NCBI GenBank assembly: GCA_036874045.1 | Contig: CM072344.1 | Location: forward strand, 8,404,501-8,468,500 | DNA: 64,000 nt | Source: Cymodocea nodosa | Taxonomy: Eukaryota; Streptophyta; Magnoliopsida; Alismatales; Cymodoceaceae | Direction of reading: 5' to 3' | Shown: in pieces, positions 9,679-19,787 of the stretch | Numbering within the stretch: position 1 is the stretch's first letter | How the letters are laid out: the number at the start of each line of letters is the position of its first letter | Notes under the pieces: generated by a model | What the model was told of the DNA's origin: nothing | What the model saw: the letters and a program-made list of their open reading frames with translations, nothing else | The model's database searches: none | Program-made: the position numbers and the translations under genes

Positions 9679-11700
9679 ATGGAGACACGAATTAGAGTAG
9701 CAACTGAAATTGCAGTTAGCAAAGAAAGAAAAATCCAACCAAACAATGAAGTAGCCCTAGAGTTAATTCAACGTAAAGCCAGATTGTGGTTTAAGAAACG
9801 CATTGTTGGTCGAGGAAGTTGGGAAATATGGCGGTAGGAACAACAAGAGGCAACCGAAGGACAAGAGGAGCCGACTGCTGAAAGACTTGTTCCTGAGGAG
9901 CAACAGCCTGAACCTTCAATTCCACCATTTAAGCTATTGGCACGAGCAGAAATGATGGGGCCTTTGACTAAAGAAGAAATAAGAGAATTTTTAGAACTAG
10001 TTCAAGTTGGGAAGAACCAAGGAGAATCAGAAGATTTGGCAGTGGCCAAAGCACACCTAGTTTTTGATGCACTTTACAAAAAGAGGGTTGTAGAAAAGTT
10101 GAAAGCCCAATATAAAATCAAATTGGAACAGCATCACGAAGCTACTGCCAGAACTGGTGTCAAACCTGCTGCAAAAGGAGATGAAGCTGGTCCTTCGAGA
10201 CCAGTAGTTATAAAAAAAGTTAAATAGGAAGAGCCAGTACCTGTGGCTCGAAGGCCTACAGAGCCTATTTTTGTAGATTTAATTTCAAAAGATGAAGAGG
10301 AAGAATAGGCACAACTAATCAGAAAAAAGAAAGGAAAAGAAAAAGTGTCTGAATATGAGGAAATTAAATTTGAAGTACCAATTTTTACAGGGCCTGTGGA
10401 GCAAATTTTTGTTAACCTGCTATTCGATTCTGAGGAGGAGTAGGAGTAGCAAAGAAAAGAAGAAAATCAGGCTGAAGTTAGTCTGCAGCCTGTACAAGAA
10501 GAAACAGAAATTAGGGTAGAAACTGAATTGCCTATGACTCCATCCCAGTCTGTTACAGAATCAGAAAGAACAGTAACAGAACAAATTGGTAGTCAGGAGG
10601 AAAAAGAAAGAGTAGAAAATGAAGAGGCTAAAAGAAGCCATTTGGACAAAAATAATTTCATAGATTCCACTAAAGAACAAGAAACTCTTCAGCAATTTAT
10701 GGAGAGAATTCAAGACAAAGTGGAGAGTTCTGCCGGCTCACCACCACAAACAGAAACAAAAATTCAGGAATCTGTAGAAAATATTCAAATGCAACCTATA
10801 GAAGAGGAAGATCAAGAACAAACCCCTTTGGAGCAACAAAGTCACCTTCCTGACCCGAATGAAACAACAATTTTGAATAAAGTACATTTTTGTAGTCAAG
10901 AAGCTTATACCAAATATCAAGAAATAAGGGGTTATGATATTATTTACAGTAGACTAGTAAATTGGGATGGAATGCAAGAAATCAAAGAATTATTTGAATT
11001 CCAAGGTCTACTGCAATTTATATCTCAAGAAAGAGGGCATGCAGTATATGAAAATTCAGTGCCCTGTTTTTATGCTAATTTGAGAGAAGGAGAAGGAGGA
11101 TTAATTTCAAACGAAGAGGAAGCTGATGTACAGATAACACCAGAGCTTCTCCACAATATTTTTGGATTAAAGAATGAAGGAATAAAAATTTTGGAAGATA
11201 CAACTATAGTTGAATGGACTGAGCAGCAAATTAAGGATTGTTTAGCTATCAATCTTGGTGTGCCATTATTAAACTAATTGAAGCATTTAAATGGTAAAGC
11301 ACACATGGTAGCTAACATTCTAATTAAGAATGTCTATCAACGACAGGGCCATGACATAGAATTAAGTCAATTTGTCAAATGAGCCACATATGCAGTTGTA
11401 AATAATATCCAAATAAATTGGTCTGTAGTTTTTATCTCCAAGCTGAAAACAGTGAAGAAGAAATTATTTTATGGAGATTTGATTCCACTACTGATGGTGG
11501 ACTATATCGATTTCACTAAATGGACATCAAAAAGGATCAGATCTAGAACCATTTCAGTGAAAGAATACAGAAATTTTGTAGCTACAGAACTAGTTGTACC
11601 TTCTAGAGGAATTACAGGAGCAATAGAGAGGATTAATCAATTAGAGCTTCAATTAGAAAAACTCCAGAAGGAAGTAGATGAACTTAGGCATATAGATTAA
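9679..11700 (+). pseudogene. 3' ORF in the envelope position, 'putative plant transposon protein' type, element A
   Basis: One frame of 674 codons runs from ATG 9679 to TAA 11698 with seven in-frame stops (TAG 9835, 10225, 10306, 10441, 10447; TAA 11275; TGA 11380) and no frameshift. The N-terminal half is rich in Glu, Gln and Lys. The C-terminal half holds a folded domain with VHFCSQEAYTKYQ, ELFEFQGLLQF, PCFYANLREG, ITPELLHNIFGLKNEG and, after the stop, HMVANILIKNVYQRQGHDIE, INWSVVF and KKLFYGD. A C-terminal coiled coil follows (INQLELQLEKLQKEVDEL). The same domain occurs in copia B (39391-41661) and C-prime. It resembles the plant-transposon domain of Athila ORF1-type proteins. I see no signal peptide or membrane segment, so envelope function is not supported. 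Confidence 0.8.
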
Positions 11701-12650
11701 ATTTTATTGTTCGTCTACTTGTGTAAAATTGTATGAAATTGTATGATGTACTTTTAATGTAATTGATTCATATTAATGAATGTAAATTTTTTAGATGCAA
11801 TTTTCATACGTGTTTTGGATGTGAAATGAATGGAATTTATTGAATATTATGTAATTTGTGAAACTTTATGAATGAATATGTAACAGATTTACAATTTGCT
11901 GAATGATAGGATAATTGCTTAAAAATTTCTACATGTTGTAAGGTAAAATGTAAATTCTGCATAACATAAAATGACCTGCAAGTTAAATCTTTATATAATG
12001 CTCAGATTTAAACGTATTTTAATCAAAATGACGCATTAATGACATAGATTTAATTTTATTACAGTTAGCAGAATGAAAAAGAAAGAAAAAAGAACAAAAA
12101 GGAACTTACGAGAATAAGACTTAGAAGTTGCTAAGTGTTAACTCAACGAAGTAAGTCCGTTGAGTTAACCGTAACTCCACAAGGTCAGTAATATAATATA
12201 AGGTCACTCTGTTGAGTTATCAATAACTCAACGAAGTTAGTCTGTGGAGTTGGCAACAGTAACCGATTGTATTCTGTTGAGTTTTCTGTAACTCAACAAG
12301 GTTAGTTTGTGGATTAAGCAGAACGGTTATTCTTTTAACTATGAACGAAACTTCATCGGTTTAGCGGTTACCAAAATTTGAAATTAGTAGTGGTACACGT
12401 ACCCATATAAATAGGAACCACAATGCACGTTGCAAGCCACGTTCTTGCAACGAGATTTATTCACTTTATGGATGCGCAGTATATATATAAAACAGAATGT
12501 TATTTATGAGTTACCAGCACTTTTAAAAGAAAGGAGAATGCATTGGAGGAACTGGAAGGAGAAGCAGTTGATTCAACTTCATCCGATAACAAATATTTAT
12601 AGAATGGAAAGCTTCAGACTGGTATGTAATTAATTTTCTACTATTTATTT
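11701..12650 (+). promoter_or_regulatory. spacer with palindrome array and TATA box before gag of A
   Basis: AT-rich spacer. Between 12138 and 12310 lie alternating TAACTCAACGAA and TCCGTTGAGTTA arms. One palindrome is 12208-12235 (arm TCTGTTGAGTTA, spacer TCAA, arm TAACTCAACGAA; 10 of 12 pairs). A canonical TATAAATA lies at 12405-12412. A short frame (12430-12633) ends at a donor-like CTG-GTATGTAA at about 12620, just before the gag ATG at 12651. The layout is that of a promoter plus short leader. Confidence 0.5.
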
Positions 12651-13993
12651 ATGAGCACATGGACTCGTTCTCTAAGCACTAAACGATTAGTAAGAACACC
12701 TACCTAGGAATTTTCATTGCAAAGGAGTACTGAAAAATTTTCTAAACTGAACTTTAACGAAATTCTTTGGGGTGCAGCTAACCTTTCTTTAAAAGAGAAC
12801 GTAGAAATGGCTGCTCTAGTAGAAAAACCATTAGGAGAAATTCTGTATCCTGAATTAATTGATGAACCTTCATGTATTTGATTGCCAAACTTTGAGGGAG
12901 ATAGGTTTGGACTGAAATCTAATTATATTAGTCAATTGCCACATTTTCATGGATTAGAAAGAGAGGATGCCTATTATTTCCTTAGAGAATTTAACGAAGT
13001 TTGTCAAATGATGAAAATGCCGAACATGAGTATAAATGCTATTAAACTTAGATATATTCCTTTTTCTTTAAAAGACACAGCTAAGAGATGGTTATATCTC
13101 TATCGCCTGATTCAATTTCTACATGGACTGAATTTTGCTCTGCTTTTCTGGAAAAATATTATCCAACACATCAAATGATTAAAAAGAAGAAAGAAATATT
13201 AATGTGTAGCCAAAAACAGGGTGAATCATTCTGAAAATATTTTGAAAGATTTAAAGATTTACTGACTCAATGTCCACATCATGCAATGAGTAGAGCACAA
13301 CTAATAGGTATAATTTATGAAGGCATAGATGTTTCAACGAAATCTTTATTAGAATCTAATTGTCAAAATGGATTTTTAAAATTATGTAGTGAAGAAGCAT
13401 GGGCATATTTAGAAAACTTTGCAAAAAGAACTACATAGTGGGAAAATTCGGTTGAAGCTATTGTAGATAAAAGAATATTATCAAGAGGAATGCATAAAAT
13501 AAATTCCAATACTATGCTTGAAGTGAAATTAAATGAATTAACAAAGAAAATAGAAGAGTTATCATTAAATCAAAAGCTAGCAGAAAAGAATGCAAGCATA
13601 AATGACTTAGATATTATTTATGCTAGAAACCAGAGAGATAACTTGGGAAATTCTTATCATCCTAATTGGAGAAATCACCCGAATTTATCTTGAAGAAACA
13701 ACAATTTCCAAGGAGGAGAAAATATAAATGAGAAGAACATAAGTTATGAAGTATTAATTGAACAAAGAGCTAGAATAAAGAAATTAGAAAAGATAATCTA
13801 ACAAGTAAACAATCGTCTAGAATTTATATTTGGAAATGCTGCAATTCAAAATCAGAATAGAAATATATCACTTAGACAGAAGGTACCAATGGAAGTTAGA
13901 CCTACTGGAGGATTGCCAATACAAGCTATACCTAATTTTGTTAATAGAACGGTTAATGAAATTGATACCACTTCTGAGAGGGCAGCTGAATGA
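12651..13993 (+). pseudogene. gag capsid ORF of element A, located 3' of pol
   Basis: The ATG at 12651 (MSTWTRSLSTKRLVRTPT, then a stop) opens a frame that becomes typical Athila-type gag: FEGDRFGLKSNYI, HFHGLEREDAYYFLREFNEV, IKLRYIPFSLKDTAKRWLY. After a frame change near 13100 it continues with KYFERFKDLLTQCPHH, YEGIDVSTKSLLE and finally NSYHPNWRNHPNLS, ending at TGA 13991-13993. It forms the structural shell of the virus-like particle. Stops lie at about 12705 and 12879 (TGA), and further on around 13236, 13437 and 13692. No zinc knuckle lies between the capsid and the NPNWRNHPN-like block, where related proteins have one; a knuckle instead opens the pol frame at 4287. Confidence 0.85.
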
Positions 13994-14181
13994 AGCAGCA
14001 TATCTAAAGCAACTATCTGTATGTATATATGTTTTATTTTTAGTTAATAGTATCGTAGAGTTAATTTTTAACTCAACGAACTTAGTCCGTTGAGTTATGC
14101 CTTAACTCCACGAGGGTGTGTAGTAGTTATGTTAATTTTTGTCTCTACTAAATTTTTGTTTGTGTTTTACAGAATCGACAA
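13994..14181 (+). promoter_or_regulatory. palindromes and acceptor-like site before the F-box ORF
   Basis: Two palindromes of the LTR type lie at 14053-14079 (arm TCGTAGAGTTA, 5-nt spacer, TAACTCAACGA) and 14085-14113 (arm TCCGTTGAGTTA, then TAACTCCACGAG). A pyrimidine-rich run ending TGTGTTTTACAG (14161-14172) resembles a 3' splice site and stands 10 nt before the ATG at 14182. Confidence 0.45.
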
Positions 14182-14381
14182 ATGGAATTGATGCAATTAC
14201 CGTTGGATGCACTAAGGGAAGTACTAAGTAACTTGTCAGCTAAAGATCTGTGCAGGCTGTGTTGTGTATCAAAGGAAATTAAAGACTGTATTAAAGAAAA
14301 ATATTTTTAGGGACTATAAGCTGCAAAAATGACTAAGATTAGAGATGGATTCATATGGAGGTCATTTAATCGTAGTTCAAA
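14182..14381 (+). pseudogene. F-box domain ORF, truncated by the inverted LTR
   Basis: The ATG at 14182 opens 42 codons reading MELMQLPLDALREVLSNL, then SAKDLCRLCCVSKEIKDC, up to TAG at 14308. This matches the F-box consensus (LP-x-D-x-L-x-x-x-L-S-x-L-x-x-K-D-L-x-R-L-x-x-V-S-K), the Skp1-binding helix bundle of SCF ubiquitin ligases. Past the stop the same frame continues (AAKMTKIRDGFIWRSFN) to 14381, with one more TAA, and is then cut by the inverted primer site. TAG at 14308 would come from TGG or CAG by one transition. The missing C-terminal domain is probably of the kind seen at 2-322. Capture of a host F-box gene by the element is an inference. Confidence 0.7.
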
Positions 14382-14399
14382 TCCTCGGCAACGGCGCCA
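14382..14399 (-). other. inverted primer-binding site, tRNA-Asp type
   Basis: On the minus strand it reads TGGCGCCGTTGCCGAGGA: 17 of 18 positions match the complement of the tRNA-Asp 3' end. Similarity to the forward copy stops at its last base; beyond it lies F-box-frame sequence. Confidence 0.9.
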
Positions 14400-14406
14400 T
14401 AAAACT

Positions 14407-16423
14407 TGTTTGGGTTTTCCCAACACTACACTAGAAAAACTTGGATTTGTTACTTCTATTTTTACTTAGTTAATTTATCTTTATGCCTATTCTTTCTTTT
14501 AGAAGTAAACAAACAACCTTTAATACAATTTAGATATTAATTCCAATTTGTACTTTAACTGCAATTGCACAATGTCTATTGTATCAGTGTGCAAGTACAG
14601 GTCGATCCCACAAGGAATTGCTGACGAACTTGAGAACTGTTTGCTTGTTAAAAATCAAATTTATATATTCAATAAGCTCTCCGTTGAATTATAGTTAACT
14701 CAACAGACTAAGTTCGTTGAGTTATGGATAACTCAACGGACTAACCTCGTGGACTTAAGTTAACTCTACGAGCCTGTCTTTTCTTTCTAATACTGCTATT
14801 TACAGAGGAATTCGGCCAACCATTGGGCGATTCCATAGATTGTAAATAACATCAATTAAGCTCTTTAATGCTAGTTAACATTGGATTTATCATTGAGCAA
14901 TACTAACATTCAGATAATTCAAATAGTAACCATTAAAATCTTTAAGTCTTTTGAACAAACCAATTTCAGTAAACTATAAAACTAAAATAAACATAAAACA
15001 ATCACAACACTGACAAAAATAACATTAATCACAATACAACACTCAAATACAACATACAAACATAGATAAATTGTTTTTGGTATTTTTGTTTTAATATGAA
15101 TATGGAAATGGGCGAAAGGTGAAATGTAAAGTAATCTCACTTGATAGTAAATACTTCCGACACTACTTGCAATGCGATTACACCACTGAAAATTAAACCA
15201 CTTACAATCCTGTCTCCTCTCCCTATAGAATCGCAAGTCTAGAATTGCAAGATGATCTCCTCTTCAGCATGCAGGCATCAACCCGAAGCTAAGGCTAAAA
15301 GCTTTATGATCTCCTGAAATATGAGTCGGCACTTGGTGAAAATGACTTTCCTTCCCGCAACGCGATCACTCCTCACAGTGGTTGTCAGGCACTATGTTTG
15401 GCTCGAAATCGACCCGACATCAGGGAAGTATCCTCACCAACCTTTGATGGTTGGTGATTATGGTGGTGATGATGGTGATGATGATGGTTGGTGTGGTACT
15501 TCAGAGAATTGCGACGCCGATCCTCCTCTGCACACACTATCCGCCCATCGATCACACACACTCTTCTTTTTTTCTTCTTTTCTTTTATATTTCTTCAGTA
15601 GTAATTGCTTCTACTTGAATGGTCGGTTGGATTTCCTTCATTCATATCAATGGCAATGCTTTCTTCTCCCTACGCGATTGAATTCCTGTGTGATACGTGC
15701 AAACGTGGTTTTTCTCTTCCAATTGTTTGTTCCTGTAATCGCTACAGTGGCATATTAGAAAATATATAGTCCGTGGAGTTACAGATAACTCAATGAACTT
15801 TCTTCGTTGATTTAACTATAAAACACGTGCATAAATTTAACTATCTGATGCTCAGGTGCATTTCGGATAGTTATAGCTAACTCACCGAAAATCCACTTAA
15901 GTCAATTTCCAAGAACATGACACGTTTCCTCAGCTATTTTATAAATAAAAAGAGATTTCGAAGAGTTACAGGGATAACTATCCGATGCCCAGCTGCAATT
16001 TCGGATAGTTATAGATAACTCACTGAAAGTTCACTTAAGTCATTCATTATGGTTTTGACATGTGTACTTTAGGAAATAATAAAATATTCTCTCAAAACAT
16101 AACTATTCGGCAATTTAAACATAACAATCCGATACATATTCGGTCTGTTAAACATAACTGTCCGAATTTGTTCGGTATGTTAAACATAACTGTCCAAAAT
16201 ATCAAAATATTCGGATACTTAAGAATTTCACAGCCTGCAACTTACCGACAGTTCATAAATGTACTAAATTAACATTAATTCCCCCAAATTAAGCAAATTC
16301 TTCAATTAAAGCATATAACAGTGCAATTATAACATAATGACTTAATTCTTATATGATAAGCTAAATATTATGCAATTAACCATCATTTAACCGTTAATAA
16401 TATGCACTTTTTCATTCTAAACA
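14407..16423 (-). mobile_element. LTR of element A, inverted copy
   Basis: This is the reverse complement of 2086-4104 at about 2017 bp, with a few per cent of differences, mostly transitions, and a 12-nt length difference in a GATGGTGATGAT stretch at about 15460-15485. The minus-strand start TGTTTAGAATG ends at 16423 and the CA end lies at 14407, 7 nt from the inverted primer site. On its right the sequence changes at once to a fragment of an F-type copia LTR. The two copies form a 2-kb inverted repeat 10.3 kb apart. Confidence 0.9.
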
Positions 16424-16566
16424 TCACCTATGGACGTACCCGTGTTGGGGAACCACGTAAATTTGTTGTTCTTTGAATTCTCCACTCGCAATCCTCTCTT
16501 CTATGCAGATCTCTTCTCCACGCCACCCCTAGATGCTCCACGTTTGTTTGATCTTTCCGCACAACA
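16424..16566 (+). mobile_element. 3' fragment of an F-type copia LTR
   Basis: It matches 59257-59398, the end of the LTR of element F, at roughly 90 per cent or better, and ends at the same ACAACA. No primer site follows. It begins exactly at the outer end of the inverted LTR, so the A complex probably inserted into this LTR; the missing first part should lie left of the window. Confidence 0.85.
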
Positions 16567-17255
16567 CCTTCTTTTATGTATATGGGTGTTTGACATGCTA
16601 TGTAGTCGGTACCTTTGTAACTTGTACTAGACAATTTCCAACATTTCTCAATAGAAGAGAGGGAGTTGTAGTCAATACCTATTATTTGGTTATTACTACA
16701 TATTCATAGTCATGTGCATTATATGTTCTTATGTGTAGTGAGGGTGAGATTCTTATTGTATCAAGGCAGATGGTCCTTTTGATAAAGTGACTCTTCTTAC
16801 ACTCTAATATGGGCTTATTGGAATCTAAAGAACTAGCGAGGTTTCTTTTCTACTAAGCCACCATTATGCCTATTGACCTTATAGCACCATTGAGCTTAAT
16901 AATTTCTCATTCGAGTCTGATCTTTGTCTTTGTTTTGTTGTGTATCTTATTTACTTGCCTTTTGATTGTTTTTAGTTGTGTTTTCTTTTTATTTTGATTT
17001 GGACTTTGTGGGTGTATCTACTAAAAATCCTCCGGAGACAAAACTCCGCCACTAGGGCAGCCTAGGGGTTTAACGGCTTACTACATATGCTAAATGTAGT
17101 CGTTACGCCTACGAAAAGGAGCGCTAGTTAGGATTTCCCTTTGGTTTTGTTTTGTATTTGAATAAAAGCTTCTAGTAATTGTCATTCTAATCATTTCCTA
17201 GTTTATATACTTGAATACTTACTAGGGACTAGCAAGACTTAAGTGTGGGGGTATT
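16567..17255 (+). other. 3' untranslated region and polypurine tract of gypsy element H
   Basis: No ORF. The region carries small inverted repeats (for example TACTACATATGCTAAATGTAGT, about 17078-17099) and AATAAAAGC at about 17161. It ends in CTAGCAAGACTTAAGTGTGG with a run of G's (17230-17251), the usual look of an Athila/Tat 3' end and polypurine tract. Pol of this element is not in the window. Confidence 0.6.
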
Positions 17256-19787
17256 TGTAAGGAGTAAAATTGTGCATTTTTATGTGATATTATTTGTGCT
17301 TCTTATGACTTAAATGTTAAATAATGCATGCTTATAATTGAAATATCATCACATAGGCATTTACATGAGTATGCATGATTATGGGATTTAATGACTTAAA
17401 TTTGCACAACTTAGCCCTTTTGTTGATTATTGGCTTAATGATCATGGGAATGAATAGTGATTATTTACTTAGATGTCTTAGATGTTTTCTTCTTGTTATA
17501 TTTTAATTTGTTTGCTTAAGTTTTAAAAGTTATCTAAAGGAAATAAGATGGATAAATCTCAACCGTTGGATCTACCAAGGAAGAGATCAACTACCAAGTC
17601 TATTTAAAGGGAAGGACAACCCAAAACTAGGTTTGGTCTTCTCCTCTCCAAGCAAAAACGTGGCTCCTTCTTCTCCTTGGATTACCGGTAGCCAAAGCCC
17701 CTTGGAAGCAAGTCACTTCCTCTCCGGTGTTGCTGATTTCGGTGGTGCGTGGAGAGAGCAAGTTGGACCCAAGGGAGGCGTGTTCGTGAAAGCTCCAAGG
17801 AAGGACGTAGATCCATAGAAGGTGATTTTGTTGGGTGCAACTCCCCTTCTTCTTCGGTGTACAACTTTCTTGCGTGGAGGACAGTAGGAACCTCTTGTGG
17901 AGAGGCCTCTTCATCCGGTTTGGAGGTGATATGCGTGGAGAAAGCAAGGAAGGAGCCAATTAGGGCATGGTTGGTGGACGCCCATGAGAAGGAAGCTCGT
18001 TGCCTTCATCCTTTGGTGAAATCTTGAAGCCCCTTAGTATTTCAAGAGGAAAACATGGTGTGGCAGGCCATGTTGGAGTCTTGAGGACGTGAGGGAGGCC
18101 AACTTCAAGAGCTTACTTCAAGGTGTTGGAGATTTAAAGGTATAACTTGAAGTGGGTTGACCAAAAACTAACATTATGTTTGCATATGTTGTGTCTTATC
18201 ATTGTGTTTGATGTTGTTTTTGTATTGCATATGTCTTTGCATGTTTAGGTTTATTTTTAGTAGTATAATCTTCATTTTTATGTTGTAAAACTCTTAGTTT
18301 GTTTAATGAAACTTGCCTCTGAAAATGAATGATTTTCGTGTAGATATGTGAATACATGTAGTCAAGGTATTCGTTTACTGTAAAGACAGAACTTTCCTTG
18401 TGTTGTTTTCTTTGTAAATCGTGTTTTTCTCAATGTTTTTCATCGATTCTTAATCCATTTTTGTAGAGAAATAAAAGATGATTCTTTCTGTATACTTTGT
18501 TTAATTTTTTGAGCATGTTTGGTTTGATTTTTCCATTTTATACGAAGAGTGTATTCTCAGTTCGAAATCACATTTTCTATCAGTAGTTTTCACTGAGTGC
18601 GCATTTTGCATTATTTCAAGATCGTTTTGCACACCTTATTAGGGCTTAATATTATTTTCAATTGAAGACGATTTAGACTGTAAAATCACCGTGTACTTTT
18701 AGATAACTTGAAACCCTTTCCAGTTCATATTTTTACATGATTTTTCAATTCCTATGTTGGGAGAAATCGTTATTATAAGTAGAGATATTTTCTGTGATTT
18801 CAGAGAACAAGTTAGGAAGGGAGTGAATTTTTGTAGTTTCGGATTCTAGCCAAACAGAATCTTGCCCTACTTTACTCCTTTCATAAAAGATGCTTTTGGT
18901 AGAGGTTTTTAGTGTTTCTTGATTCTATTTTGTAAGAAATTTCGTGTATATTATAGTCATGTGAATTTTGTATTTTTTTAGAATGTATTTCGTTGGTTTT
19001 TGATTTTTTCTATCAGAGGTCACAACCGTTTTGAATTCCTATCCGGCTGCTAGTTTCAGTGCTCAACGCCTGAGTGTTTTCTATACTGCAAACTTTATGG
19101 AAAGCTGTTCTGTCAATTTTCCATATTAGTAGTACAAGTTTATGTTCAAAGCCCTCTGATTTCGTCGGATTTCATGGAGTTTTGACCGAGTTATGACTTT
19201 TGCACCAAAGGTGCGTTTTTGGAAAGTTTACATAGTGGTTCTGCGCCTTGTCAGTAAATCCAACATTTCTAGACTTTTATAATGATTTAGTCTATGAAAT
19301 TACTGTCATTTTGAAGATAACTCGAGGATCTTTCCAACCAATATTTTCTCTGGATTTTTCAATGTCCAGGTTGGATGTAAGGAGAGTTAAAAGTTGAGCT
19401 TAATTTATGTAATTTCAGAGACGAAACTCATTAATTTTCTTGAGTTTCCTAAGGTTTAACCTTAGGAGCTTATTGGATTTATGACGATACTTGAACTCTT
19501 TATCGTATTTATGTAATTATTACCTATTAGTATGTAATTAAATTTTTTATCATGGTTTTAGTGATGTGAATATTTTGCTAAGCATTTATTTCCTTGAATT
19601 CGTTTAAGACAAGCTTCTTGTGGATTGACCCGCTCTTGCATATGCTTAATACAATAGGTACTGTGCACTTACGATTTATAAATGTAAAATTTGGGATTTT
19701 TGTGTTTTAATTCTAAATATAATAAATTTCCTTACAGAATTCTAGCCCTTCATTTGGGTGAGGAATGAGAATCTCACTCATCTGACT
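17256..19787 (+). mobile_element. LTR of gypsy element H, right end not resolved
   Basis: It starts TGTAAGGAGTAAAATTGTGC after the polypurine tract. Around 17620-18030 is a GC-richer part with overlapping short frames on both strands and no recognisable protein. At 19630-19680 a stretch (TGGATTGACCCGCTCTTGC, then ACAATAGGTACTGTGCACTT) parallels 3905-3955 in the LTR of A, so both belong to the same broad lineage. No primer site is seen before the minus-strand copia LTR begins at 19788. Confidence 0.65.

Larger units (their letters stand above)
2086..14381 (+). mobile_element. Athila-like Ty3/gypsy retrotransposon A, rearranged and decayed
   Basis: Order on the plus strand: LTR, tRNA-Asp primer site, zinc knuckle, protease, reverse transcriptase, RNase H, integrase, a 3' ORF in the envelope position, a gag capsid ORF, and an F-box ORF. 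Integrase after RNase H places it in Ty3/gypsy. The normal 3' end is absent: the F-box ORF runs into an inverted primer site and LTR. Gag downstream of pol is not the order I know for Athila, so it is either a family peculiarity or the result of recombination. All ORFs carry stops; the pol part also has frameshifts. Confidence 0.85.

Noticed and set aside
9679..11700. Reassigned TAG codon as an explanation for TAG-rich long frames
   Set aside because: TAG sits at former CAG and TGG positions in silenced elements while neighbouring copies keep the sense codons. Deamination decay is simpler and the DNA looks plant nuclear.
17627..18027. Overlapping frames on both strands in the LTR of H
   Set aside because: They shadow each other in different frames and show no protein-like conservation; treated as LTR sequence.
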